Origin: Stenomitos rutilans HA7619-LM2 | Lineage (GTDB): Bacteria; Cyanobacteriota; Cyanobacteriia; Leptolyngbyales; Leptolyngbyaceae | Direction of reading: 5' to 3' | Length of the DNA: 64,000 nt | Assembly: GCA_019358945.1 (NCBI GenBank) | Contig: JAHHIE010000022.1 | Span: 32,838 to 96,837, forward strand | The notes under the pieces: model-generated | Databases searched by the model: none | Told to the model about the DNA's origin: nothing | What the model saw: only the letters and a program-made list of their open reading frames with translations | Translations under genes and position numbers: made by a program | Part shown: positions 18,016 to 26,664 of the stretch, piece by piece | Position numbering within the stretch: the first letter of the stretch is position 1 | Layout of the letters: each line of letters opens with the position of its first letter

Positions 18016-21000
18016 ATGAAAAACCTGGTATCGTTGTTGGCTTGGCTGGCAGGCTTGAGCGTTCTTACACCTCTGAGTCACTCAATCGCCCAGGCTCAGC
18101 TTTCTTCGATTACACCAGCAACTGATGGGACTGGAACAGTTGTTACGCCTCAAGGTAACCGCCTGGATATTGGTGGTGGACGATCGTCTCGTGATGACGC
18201 AAACCTCTTTCACAGCTTCGATCGCTTTGGCCTCAGCCAGGGTGAAGTGGCAAACTTTCTCTCTCCAGCTGCGGTTCGCAATATTTTAGGGCGGGTGGTA
18301 GGTGGCGATCCCTCAGTCATTAATGGGTTAATCCAGGTGACGGGCGGTGCTGCTAACCTGTATCTGATGAATCCGGCGGGCATTATCTTTGGTGCTAATG
18401 CCCGTTTGAATGTGCCTGCCTCGTTTACGGCGACGACGGCAACTGGCATTGGGTTTGACAATGGGCAGTGGTTCAATGCGATCGGGTCGAATGATTACGC
18501 GACGTTGATTGGAACTCCCAGCACGTTTGCATTTACGATGGCTCAGCCGGGAGCGATCGCCAATCTGGGGAAACTTGCGGTCGGTCAGGGACAAAGTCTG
18601 ACGCTGCTAGGTGGCACTGTCCTCAACACAGGGCAATTGACCGCACCGGGCGGACAGATCACCATTGCTGCCGTACATGGTCAAACGCTGGTACGCCTGA
18701 GTCAGCAGGGTAGCTTGCTCAGCCTGGAGCTCTCACCGCTGAGTGCTCAAGCGTCCCTTTCCAATGTTGCTACACCACCGACACTACCCCAACTGTTGAC
18801 GGGCGGCAACCTTGACAATGCAACAGGCGTTACCGTCAATCCCGATGGCACACTTCAGCTCACGGGTTCCACAACGCGACTGTCTACCGCACCCGGAACG
18901 GCGATCGTCAGCGGTCAAATCTCCGTCGCCTCCTCTGCTCCCCCTGCCACCCCTGCCTCCTCAGCCCAAATTGCCGTACTCGGCGATCGCGTCTCCCTGC
19001 AAGCTGCGACGTTGGATGCCTCTGGACTAAACGGCGGCACCGTGCGGATTGGGGGCGCATATCAGGGACAGGAAACGCTTCCCAATGCTCGGTTTACAGA
19101 TGTAGATGCGAATACGATCGTCCATGCTGATGCGATAGCGCCTACAGGCAACGGCGGCACGGTCGTCGCCTGGTCAAATGACACCACAAACGTTGCAGGC
19201 ACGATCACAGCACGGGGCGGCAGCAATGGCGGCAACGGTGGGTTAGTCGAAACGTCTGGTAAACAAACGCTGATGGTTGCGCCCACTGCCAGCGTCAGTA
19301 CCCTGGCACCCTTTGGGCAGGTAGGCACCTGGTTGCTAGATCCCACCGATCTCACGGTGGTGGCAATGGGAGGCACGGCGGCGATCGCGGGAGGAACGAA
19401 CACTCCCACAGCGGCTGGCACGATCAACGCGGGGACGATCGTCACTGCCCTTGATGGGACTAATGTCAACTTGCAAGCGACTAACTCGATTACAGTCAAT
19501 GCAGCCATTAACGCCAGTGCCAATATCGATCCCGGCAATCTGGCTCTTACAGCCCCAACGGCTAACCTGAATCAACCAATCACGCTACGTACTGGTAGTA
19601 CGCTCAGCGGTACAGCTACTAATGTGAATGTGGGTGCAGCAGGAACGGTGCAGAATGGCGTGGATGTCGCGGCTGTGGGCGGAACGGTTAACCTGGCAGC
19701 GGCCACCTATACCCTGACGAGTACAGTGAACATTGCTAAGTCCCTAACTTTAAATGGGATCAGTGCTGGCAGCACAACGGTTAGTGGCAATAACGCAGTG
19801 CAGGTGTTTAATGTTTCTGGGGCTGGCACAGTTGCGAATATCAATAACCTGACGATTGCTCAAGGCAGGGCAGATCGGGGCGGCGGCATCTCCAGCAACG
19901 CTGCCACGCTGACAGTAAGCAACAGCACGATTAGCAACAATACCGCATCCACGTCTGGCGGCGGTATTCAGATTAGCAGCGGTATCTTCAATCTGACCAA
20001 TAGCACTCTCGTGGGCAACCGGGCGATTGGCAGTAATGGAGCCGATGGTAGTAGCGTCGGTGCAGGTGGAGGTGGGGGCGGGGGTGCCGGATTAGGGGGT
20101 GCGTTCTATAGTTCTGGAGCAACAGTTAGCATCCAAAACTCGACGTTTGCAGATAACCAAGCAATCGGCGGCAATGGAGGAAGCGGATTCCCCAACAATG
20201 GCTTCTTTGATGGAACAGGGGGAACAGGGGGAGGTGCGGCTGGAGGTGAAGGAGGCGCATCCGGTGCCGTCACGGATTTTGGTGGCACGGGTGGAGTCGG
20301 CGGCTTTGCCAGTGGTGGTGGTGGCGGCGGTGGTGGTGGTAGTGGTGGTGGTGGTGGTGGTAACGGCGGTTTTGGTGGTGGTGGTGGCGGTGGCGGCGGT
20401 AGAACATCCGGATTCTCTGGTCTCCCTGGAGGTACCGGCGGGTTTGGCGGAGGTACAGGAGGTCAGGGAGGTGCTAGTGCTGCTGCAGGCGGTGGAGGAG
20501 GTGCAGGACTGGGGGGCGCAATTTTCGTAGACTCTGGAACGTTAAGACTTGCAAATACAACCTTCAGCGGCAATTCAGCCATTGGAGGGACTGGCGGATC
20601 CAGCGGGTTCACTGCACCTGGCAGTAACGGTCAGTCCTTCGGTGGTGCGGTTTTTGTCAACGCAGTTGCAACGGTTAACTTAAGCAACAGCACCCTTAGT
20701 GGCAATACTGCAGATGGTGGCGGCGGTATCTATAGCAACGGCACGCTCTCGATCGGCAATAGCATTGTAGCTGGCAATACCAGCCCAATGGGTGTTGACG
20801 TGTCTGGTGCCATCAATAGCCTGGGCTTTAACCTGATTGGCAATGCCAGTGGGGCTAGCGGCTTTGTCAGCACTGACTTACTCAACATCAACCCTCAACT
20901 AGCACCATTAGCGAATAATGGTGGACTTACACAGACGCTGGCACTGCTACCGGGTTCTCCCGCGATCGATGCTGGCAGTAACGCACTGGTTGTGGATGCG

Positions 21001-22626
21001 AATGGGAACCCTTTAACCACTGATCAGCGGGGAGCTAGCCGTATTGCTAACAATCGAGTAGATATTGGTGCCTATGAATTTGGATCCAGCTTTCCACAGC
21101 CCACTCCACGCTCTACTCCTCAACCCACGCCCCAACCCACCCCTCAACCCACTGACCTTGAGACAGCGAAAAGAGCGATTCAACAAGATTCCGCTGAGCA
21201 AGAACGAAGAGCGGTTCAACAAAAGTCCACACCGACTTATCCAGTGCCGCCGAAACCGCTGGTAGAGGTGGGTCAGCTTGCACGGGTCGATCGCGTCAAT
21301 ACGCTGCAAACAGAACTGGAAAGCAGCATTACAAACCAATTTACGGATCATCTGGAACTGAAAGAGCAACCTGCACCCAAATCATTGCCGGAGGTTCAGA
21401 GTTCTCTACAAAAAATCGAAGCGGCAGCGGGGGTTAAACCTGCGTTGTTTTACATCAGCCTCCTGCCCAGACTCGTCGAAGCCGACATCAGCGAAGACGA
21501 AAGTGACAATAAGCAGCCGAAGCTGTCTTACGATGCTGCTGGTAATCCCGTCATTAGTCAGGTTGCTAGTGCAGAACCTGATCTCGTTCTCGTTGTGGTG
21601 CCTGCAACGGGCAGTCCCATTCTTAAGAAAGTGCCTGGGGTGACGCGGTCAAAGGTGTTTAAACTGGCGCTGACTTTTCGCAATGAGGTAGCTGACCCCA
21701 GCAAAACTTTGACTCGCAGCTACCTGCCTTCAGCCAAGCAGCTTTATAGGTGGCTCGTGAAGCCGATGGAGGCAGAACTCAAAGCGCAAGGCATTGACAC
21801 GCTGATGTTCATTATGGATACGAACCTGCGGTTTTTGCCGTTGGCGGCGCTTTATGATGAGCACGATCGCAAGTTTCTGGTTGAAAAGTACAGTATTGGT
21901 CTACTGCCCAGCTTAAGCCTGACTGATCTTCGCTATGGGAATGTCCGCACATCACAAGTGCTGGCGGCTGGCGCATCTACCTTTACAGATGCCAACCAAA
22001 ATCCACTATTGGGTGCCAAGCTTGAACTGACAACGATTTTGGGGGGCGATCGCTGGCAGGGACGTGCCATTCTCAATCAAGATTTTACCTTCAGTACTCT
22101 ACAGAAGCAGCGCCAAGATCAACCATTTGGGATCATTCATCTGGCAACTCATGGCGAGTTTTTGCCAGGAAACATCAACCAATCGTATATTCAGCTTGCC
22201 GATGAAAAACTGCGCTTAAATCAGATCCGCACCCTGGGTTGGAATAATCCACCCGCCGAACTGGTAGTCTTAAGTGCTTGCCAGATGGCATTGGGGAACG
22301 AAGATGCAGAGCTTGGCTTTGCGGGCTTTGCGGTGAAAGCAGGTGTGAAGTCTGCTCTGGCAAGTTTGTGGAATATCAGTGACGAGGGAACAATCGGCTT
22401 AATGTCTCGGTTTTATGAGGAGTTGCACCGCGTACCCACCAAAGCTGGTGCTTTGCGAGAGGCTCAAATCGCCATGCTTAAGAGGCAGGTGAACGTCGAG
22501 GAAGGCAAGTTGCGGTATGGAACTAGCGAACTCCCCCTCCCGCCAGAACTTGCCAAATTGAGCCGACAAGACTTTTCCCACCCGTATTACTGGTCAGCGT
22601 TTACGATGATTGGTAGTCCTTGGTAG
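18016..22626 (+). CDS. Secreted two-partner-secretion beta-helix protein with C-terminal CHAT protease domain
   Basis: A 1536-aa exported protein. Signal peptide (~1-28, ending SIAQAQ). A filamentous-haemagglutinin TPS domain (~30-145) carries the NPAGIIFG motif that directs export through a TpsB/FhaC-type pore. A long beta-helix (~280-1000) is interrupted by a glycine tract and closes with an anchor-like AIDAGSN...DIGAYEF segment. A QPTP-repeat linker (~1024-1048) leads to a caspase-like CHAT domain (~1220-1536) with His1379 in HLATHGEF and Cys1422 in LSACQMA. The pairing of TPS export with a CHAT peptidase is known in cyanobacteria but functionally undefined. No TpsB partner is encoded in the window. 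Divergent from the TIR-CHASE2/DUF928 unit, which suggests joint regulation. Confidence 0.9.
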   Translation: MKNLVSLLAWLAGLSVLTPLSHSIAQAQLSSITPATDGTGTVVTPQGNRLDIGGGRSSRDDANLFHSFDRFGLSQGEVANFLSPAAVRNILGRVVGGDPSVINGLIQVTGGAANLYLMNPAGIIFGANARLNVPASFTATTATGIGFDNGQWFNAIGSNDYATLIGTPSTFAFTMAQPGAIANLGKLAVGQGQSLTLLGGTVLNTGQLTAPGGQITIAAVHGQTLVRLSQQGSLLSLELSPLSAQASLSNVATPPTLPQLLTGGNLDNATGVTVNPDGTLQLTGSTTRLSTAPGTAIVSGQISVASSAPPATPASSAQIAVLGDRVSLQAATLDASGLNGGTVRIGGAYQGQETLPNARFTDVDANTIVHADAIAPTGNGGTVVAWSNDTTNVAGTITARGGSNGGNGGLVETSGKQTLMVAPTASVSTLAPFGQVGTWLLDPTDLTVVAMGGTAAIAGGTNTPTAAGTINAGTIVTALDGTNVNLQATNSITVNAAINASANIDPGNLALTAPTANLNQPITLRTGSTLSGTATNVNVGAAGTVQNGVDVAAVGGTVNLAAATYTLTSTVNIAKSLTLNGISAGSTTVSGNNAVQVFNVSGAGTVANINNLTIAQGRADRGGGISSNAATLTVSNSTISNNTASTSGGGIQISSGIFNLTNSTLVGNRAIGSNGADGSSVGAGGGGGGGAGLGGAFYSSGATVSIQNSTFADNQAIGGNGGSGFPNNGFFDGTGGTGGGAAGGEGGASGAVTDFGGTGGVGGFASGGGGGGGGGSGGGGGGNGGFGGGGGGGGGRTSGFSGLPGGTGGFGGGTGGQGGASAAAGGGGGAGLGGAIFVDSGTLRLANTTFSGNSAIGGTGGSSGFTAPGSNGQSFGGAVFVNAVATVNLSNSTLSGNTADGGGGIYSNGTLSIGNSIVAGNTSPMGVDVSGAINSLGFNLIGNASGASGFVSTDLLNINPQLAPLANNGGLTQTLALLPGSPAIDAGSNALVVDANGNPLTTDQRGASRIANNRVDIGAYEFGSSFPQPTPRSTPQPTPQPTPQPTDLETAKRAIQQDSAEQERRAVQQKSTPTYPVPPKPLVEVGQLARVDRVNTLQTELESSITNQFTDHLELKEQPAPKSLPEVQSSLQKIEAAAGVKPALFYISLLPRLVEADISEDESDNKQPKLSYDAAGNPVISQVASAEPDLVLVVVPATGSPILKKVPGVTRSKVFKLALTFRNEVADPSKTLTRSYLPSAKQLYRWLVKPMEAELKAQGIDTLMFIMDTNLRFLPLAALYDEHDRKFLVEKYSIGLLPSLSLTDLRYGNVRTSQVLAAGASTFTDANQNPLLGAKLELTTILGGDRWQGRAILNQDFTFSTLQKQRQDQPFGIIHLATHGEFLPGNINQSYIQLADEKLRLNQIRTLGWNNPPAELVVLSACQMALGNEDAELGFAGFAVKAGVKSALASLWNISDEGTIGLMSRFYEELHRVPTKAGALREAQIAMLKRQVNVEEGKLRYGTSELPLPPELAKLSRQDFSHPYYWSAFTMIGSPW
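20308..20400 (+). repeat. In-frame GGT/GGC trinucleotide tract
   Basis: A nearly uninterrupted run of GGT and GGC codons encodes poly-glycine inside the beta-helix of the CHAT protein. Such tracts can slip in units of three, so glycine number may differ between strains without breaking the frame. Confidence 0.85.
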
Positions 22627-22671
22627 TAAACTCTTTGAGGATTGCATCATCAACGATCGCGCCGTCTCATC

Positions 22672-23439
22672 TCAGTCCAGCCGTCCCCACATGAGAATGC
22701 GCTTGTATGGAAAGAAGAAGGGGCGATCGTCGTTCAGGTACGGACACAACGTTTCCCAGTACCGCGCCACAAATTGCTCAAAGGTTGCGGCATCTAACCG
22801 TCGCTGATAATCGGTGAGGAGAGAGCCGCGATACCAGTCCAGCACAGCTTCTCGTGATGGCAGTACGTGTCCATAAAGCTGAAGCCTCACGGTTTGCTCG
22901 ACAAAACCCAACTGGTAAAGTAAGTGGGCATATTGCTCTGGCAGCAACACTTCAAATTGATGCACGTACCCGTGGAGCGGTTGGCTAAAGTCGCGTGCGG
23001 TCTCTGCTGCTAAGGTATGCACAGGGTCGTTATCCATTGCAGGTATCTGGATGGCGAGTTGTCCACCCGGTCGCAGCTTTTGTTTAAAGTTTGTGAGTAA
23101 GTCACGATGCTTTGGCACCCATTGCAGCGCGGCATTAGAAACGATGAGGTCAAATGCGCCATCGGGTAAGGTGCCCTCAATCTGACCGGAGGTAAACCGG
23201 AGACCGTCGCCTGTAAAGGGATGCGCTTTCTCAAGCATGTTTGCTGACGCATCTAGCCCGATCGTTTCGTGAGCGGCTAGCGTTTCATGCAGATACTTTG
23301 TCAACGCTCCTGTACCGCAGCCCAGATCGAGGATGCGTAAATTTGCTTTGGGCTGAATCAAAGCCACCAGATCGTAAAACGGACGACTCCGTTCTGCGAG
23401 AAAGCGATCGTATTGTTCAGGGTTCCAGGTATCTTGCAT
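22672..23439 (-). CDS. tam: Trans-aconitate 2-methyltransferase-like SAM-dependent methyltransferase
   Basis: A 255-aa cytosolic class I methyltransferase. It has the Tam N-terminus (WNPEQYDRFLAERSRPFYDLV), motif I DLGCGTGALT (~39-48), the acidic loop GLDASANML, and NAALQWVPKH, all resembling E. coli Tam (252 aa) along the full length. Tam methylates trans-aconitate, a spontaneous by-product of cis-aconitate, and relieves inhibition of aconitase. The C-terminal half has the expected LDWYRGSLL and ARYWETL segments. Start ATG at 23439; two 20-bp direct repeats sit just upstream. Converges with the CHAT gene, with 45 bp between. Annotation to trans-aconitate rather than another small acid is by family only. 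Confidence 0.8.
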   Translation of the reverse strand: MQDTWNPEQYDRFLAERSRPFYDLVALIQPKANLRILDLGCGTGALTKYLHETLAAHETIGLDASANMLEKAHPFTGDGLRFTSGQIEGTLPDGAFDLIVSNAALQWVPKHRDLLTNFKQKLRPGGQLAIQIPAMDNDPVHTLAAETARDFSQPLHGYVHQFEVLLPEQYAHLLYQLGFVEQTVRLQLYGHVLPSREAVLDWYRGSLLTDYQRRLDAATFEQFVARYWETLCPYLNDDRPFFFPYKRILMWGRLD

Positions 23440-23447
23440 GGCTTAAA

Positions 23448-23487
23448 ATGTACGGCATAAATCTAATATGTACGGCATAGATCAGTT
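23448..23487. repeat. Two 20-bp direct repeats just upstream of the Tam-like gene
   Basis: ATGTACGGCATAAATCTAAT and ATGTACGGCATAGATCAGTT stand in tandem from 9 to 48 bp before the start codon at 23439. Position over the probable promoter suggests an operator. Confidence 0.6.
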
Positions 23488-23568
23488 TTACCAGACTCGC
23501 GTAACAGCAGCAGCAAGCGATCACAACCTTGCGACCGTGGGCTATTACCTATGTGAGTTGTCACAAGG

Positions 23569-23800
23569 CAATGATGCAGGGTGACACGATGCTTGTGCAC
23601 GATCGCGCATAGCATGAACGGTCATGACAATACAATTGTGCAGAGGCACACAATGGTTGTGCACGATCGCGCATGGCCTGATCGGCAGTAACCATACGAT
23701 TGTGAGTGATGATACTACGCTTGTGCATGGTCACACAAAGCTTATGCATGGTCACACAAAGCTTGTGCACGATCGCACATTGCCTTGGTGGGTTGTGATA
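23569..23800. repeat. Degenerate 21-bp repeat array (about 11 units)
   Basis: Units keep an exact 21-bp phase. Best copies start at 23590, 23653, 23716, 23737 and 23758, around a consensus GCTTGTGCAYGRTCRCRCA. Intervening units are more diverged but in register. There are no unique spacers, so it is not a CRISPR array. Confidence 0.7.
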
Positions 23801-23893
23801 AGACGATTGCAGGTAAGTAATCAGACGCAATGATAGCTGAACATACTGGATGCGCTGACCGCTAATGGCTGACCGCTGACCGCTAATGCTCCC

Positions 23894-25081
23894 TCAGTAA
23901 AGCCAGCAGTACGCGATCGCCAGCGTCACCACCGTCAGCGGCAACCCAAAGCGTAGGTGATCCCAAAACGTGAGGCGATACCCCTGTTTGATGGCTGCTT
24001 CCGCCACAATGAGATTGGCTACGGAGCCAAGCAGCGTTAAATTTCCTGCCAGGGTGGAACCCGCCGCCAGCAAGAGCCAGGTACGGGTATCAGGTTGGGG
24101 CATGAGGTGATGCAGCAGCAACACGGCTGGCACGTTCGACACAAGATTGGACAAGAGTGCCGTTACGCCCAAAATGCTTAAAGGCGTTTGCACAAACTGA
24201 GACAATCCATTCAACGTACCGAGTTTTTGCACCCCTTCGGTCAAGATAAACAGGCCCGAAAACATCAGCAGCAAGTCCCAATCAACTTTCTGCAAGGTGC
24301 GCTCTGGCTTGAGGCGACGCGTAACCAAAAGTAACCCCGCTGCAATGAGGGTGGCTTCGGCGGGGGGGATGCTCACTAGGAAGGCGATAAGCAATCCGGC
24401 TGTAATAAGCAAGCTTTTGGTGAGCAACGGTTTAAACACCCGGTAGCGCAGGTGTTTTGGTTTCAGAGATGGTTGGGTCGATCGCACGTCTGGATACAAC
24501 CACCACAGCAGCCCGACCTGGAGGCACAGACCAACGATCGCCAGCGGTGTTAGCGCTTTGGCAAATTCTAAGTAGCTGATGCCTGAAAACGAGCCGATGA
24601 GAATATTTTGTGGGTTGCCGCTAATCGTGGCGACGGAACCAAGATTGGTTGCGCCTGCAAGCGCGAGCAGGTAGGGGACAGGGTTAAGGGTTAAGGCAAC
24701 GGTTAAGCCCACTACAAGCGGAGTCAGGATGAGGGCGATCGTGTCATTCATAAACAGCGCCGAAAGCAACCCACTGCCAAAGGTCAGCACGACAATCAGT
24801 CCAAACGGGCTGCGGACGTACCGCATGAGAACGTCTAGCGACAGTTGAAAGAAGCCAGCGGTGGCAAGGTTGGCGCTGATGACCATCATGCCAAAGAGAA
24901 ACACCAGCGTTTTATAGTCGATCGCGCTCCACGCCGTTTTCAGATCTAAAACGCCCAAGGCCATCAGCGCTGCCGCACCAACAAGTGCGATCGTGGCCCG
25001 GTTCATGCGTAATCCCGGCAGATACCCCAGCCCCAGTCCGGCGTAGGTGAGTAGAACAACGATCGCACGCAGGATGATCAT
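23894..25081 (-). CDS. SLC13/ArsB-type anion permease
   Basis: A 395-aa integral membrane protein of the ion-transporter superfamily (ArsB/NhaD/SLC13), about 11 hydrophobic segments. Family marks: FLFGMMVISANLATAGFF, NDTIALILTPLV and GATNLGSVATISGNPQNILIG in the first half, with a second inverted half ending GNLTLLGSVANLIVAEAA. The two SxxNPQN/SVAN-type loops are those that line the ion path. The substrate (arsenite, carboxylate, sulfate or Na+) cannot be read from this. Start: ATG at 25081, which overlaps the TGA of the upstream MFS gene as ATGA; the longer frame to 25177 lies wholly inside that gene. Confidence 0.82.
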   Translation of the reverse strand: MIILRAIVVLLTYAGLGLGYLPGLRMNRATIALVGAAALMALGVLDLKTAWSAIDYKTLVFLFGMMVISANLATAGFFQLSLDVLMRYVRSPFGLIVVLTFGSGLLSALFMNDTIALILTPLVVGLTVALTLNPVPYLLALAGATNLGSVATISGNPQNILIGSFSGISYLEFAKALTPLAIVGLCLQVGLLWWLYPDVRSTQPSLKPKHLRYRVFKPLLTKSLLITAGLLIAFLVSIPPAEATLIAAGLLLVTRRLKPERTLQKVDWDLLLMFSGLFILTEGVQKLGTLNGLSQFVQTPLSILGVTALLSNLVSNVPAVLLLHHLMPQPDTRTWLLLAAGSTLAGNLTLLGSVANLIVAEAAIKQGYRLTFWDHLRFGLPLTVVTLAIAYCWLY

Positions 25082-26352
25082 GGCTGTACTTGAGCAGGAG
25101 GCAACGTTGGCTTTGTCTCCGGCACGTATAACCAGAAGACAACGAGGGCAATCACGGCGATCACGGCTAAGAGCCAAAAGCCAGCATTGTACCCTGCCTG
25201 CTGTACTACGATTCCTGCCAGCACGTTGCTGAGTCCGGCTCCAATGCCAACAGCTGTACTCAGCATCCCCTGCGTCACGTTAAAGCGCCCGGTGCCTCTG
25301 GTCAAATCTGCAATCATCAGCACAGACAGCACACCAAAAATGCCCCCTGCAACCCCGTCTAAAATTTGTACCGACACGAGAAAGTAGGGATTGCTGCTGA
25401 GGGTGTACAGAACGCCACGAATGGGCAACACCGCGAACCCCAGCAGAAAGAGTGGCTTGCGTCCAGTCTCTGTCAGCCGACCTGTAAGATTAGAGGCGGG
25501 AATCATCACAAGCTGCGCCACAATAATGCAGGCTGACAGATAAACGGTGGGATCGAGTCCTTTATTGTCTGCCAAGCGTTGACCCACCAACGGCAGCATG
25601 GCAGCATTCGCAAAGTGGAAGAGCACCACCGCGATCGCAAACGCACGAATATGGGCATCCCCCAACAGTTGCTTCAACCCGGTCAAGTGGTGCTGAGCAG
25701 CGAGCGGCTCGTCATCCTCCGTGGCACCCCGCGCTAACTCGTGATCGATTTCCCGTTCCCGAATCCGCAAGGTCGATAAACTACTGCCGATCGCCATCGC
25801 GGCGACCAGAAAGAAAATGCCCTTCGCCGTAACAAATTGACCAATCAACGCGGCGAGAGCGGCTGCCAGCAAATTACCTGCGTGGTTGAACGTCTCGTTC
25901 CGTCCAACACGTCGATCGAAGTGGCGATGGCCTACTAACCCTAAGGTGATCGCCGCGATCGCGGGTGGAAAAATTGCCGCCGCAATGCCAATCAAGATCT
26001 GACTGGTGACGACCACTGGCAACGTTGGCACTAATACGATGGCAATACAACCGATCGACACCGCGATCGCTGCCCAGATCAAGAGCCAGCGTTTCTGTCG
26101 CAGCCGATCGACCAATGCTCCCGCTGGCGTTTGAGCCAAAATGGTGGCGATCGCCGAAGCCGAAAGCGCTAACCCAATTTGGGCAGGCTCCCAGTTTTGC
26201 GATGACTTTAAATAAACGCTGAGATACGGGCCAACCCCATCGCGCACATCTGCCAAAAACACATTCAACCAATCCAGCGCACGCAAACTTTTACCGCTAG
26301 GCGTGCGATCGCCCCGCTGACTCTCCGCTTGCGGCTGACTTATTTCCAGCAT
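25078..26352 (-). CDS. MFS transporter
   Basis: A 424-aa major-facilitator permease with 12 hydrophobic segments and the canonical loop 2-3 motif (GALVDRLRQKRW) plus its counterpart in the second half (GRLTETGRKPLF). The N-terminus (LNVFLADVRDGVGPYLSVYL) is typical of a proteobacterial/cyanobacterial group of drug-type MFS proteins; substrate unknown. Its stop codon overlaps the start of the SLC13/ArsB-type gene (ATGA), so the two permeases are made together. No clear Shine-Dalgarno is seen before the ATG at 26352. Confidence 0.82.
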   Translation of the reverse strand: MLEISQPQAESQRGDRTPSGKSLRALDWLNVFLADVRDGVGPYLSVYLKSSQNWEPAQIGLALSASAIATILAQTPAGALVDRLRQKRWLLIWAAIAVSIGCIAIVLVPTLPVVVTSQILIGIAAAIFPPAIAAITLGLVGHRHFDRRVGRNETFNHAGNLLAAALAALIGQFVTAKGIFFLVAAMAIGSSLSTLRIREREIDHELARGATEDDEPLAAQHHLTGLKQLLGDAHIRAFAIAVVLFHFANAAMLPLVGQRLADNKGLDPTVYLSACIIVAQLVMIPASNLTGRLTETGRKPLFLLGFAVLPIRGVLYTLSSNPYFLVSVQILDGVAGGIFGVLSVLMIADLTRGTGRFNVTQGMLSTAVGIGAGLSNVLAGIVVQQAGYNAGFWLLAVIAVIALVVFWLYVPETKPTLPPAQVQP

Positions 26353-26664
26353 GACTAGACAATCCCCTCACTCTCACATAAAACGCTGGAGCCGTTGAGA
26401 GGCTTAGCAGCGGTAGCAAATATTACCGGACTGATATTACAGCCGAACCGCTGGCTTTCTAGTCTCTCGAAAGATGGAACCCTTTGCTTGAAGCGGATGA
26501 GGGCACGCTGCGAAGGCAGCAAGCGCTGGAGCAGGCAAGACGTTTGGTATAGCAGTACGTAGATGGGTGAGGACACAAATTAGGGATCTGCTAAGAAATA
26601 ACATCCCAAATTGAAGGGTGTAGGAGTGGATGGGTGGATGGTGGATCAACCGTGGGTATAGACC
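26353..26664. other. 312-bp gap without a recognised feature
   Basis: Lies between the APC permease (26665-28611) and the MFS gene, both on the minus strand. Two overlapping minus-strand frames have no recognisable content. I see no clear terminator or structured RNA. Confidence 0.5.

Larger units (their letters stand above)
23440..23893. other. 454-bp gap with direct repeats and a 21-bp array
   Basis: Contains the two 20-bp repeats upstream of the Tam-like gene, a degenerate 21-bp array (23569-23800) and a GCTGACCGCTAATG repeat patch (23853-23888). The 89-aa frame on the minus strand at 23561-23830 only translates the array and is not taken as a gene. Confidence 0.7.

Noticed and set aside
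23569..23800. CRISPR array
   Set aside because: Repeats are contiguous at 21 bp without unique spacers, and no cas gene is in the window.
23561..23830. 89-codon minus-strand frame with seven-residue repeats (HKLCVTM)
   Set aside because: It only translates the 21-bp repeat array; no start context and no family resemblance.
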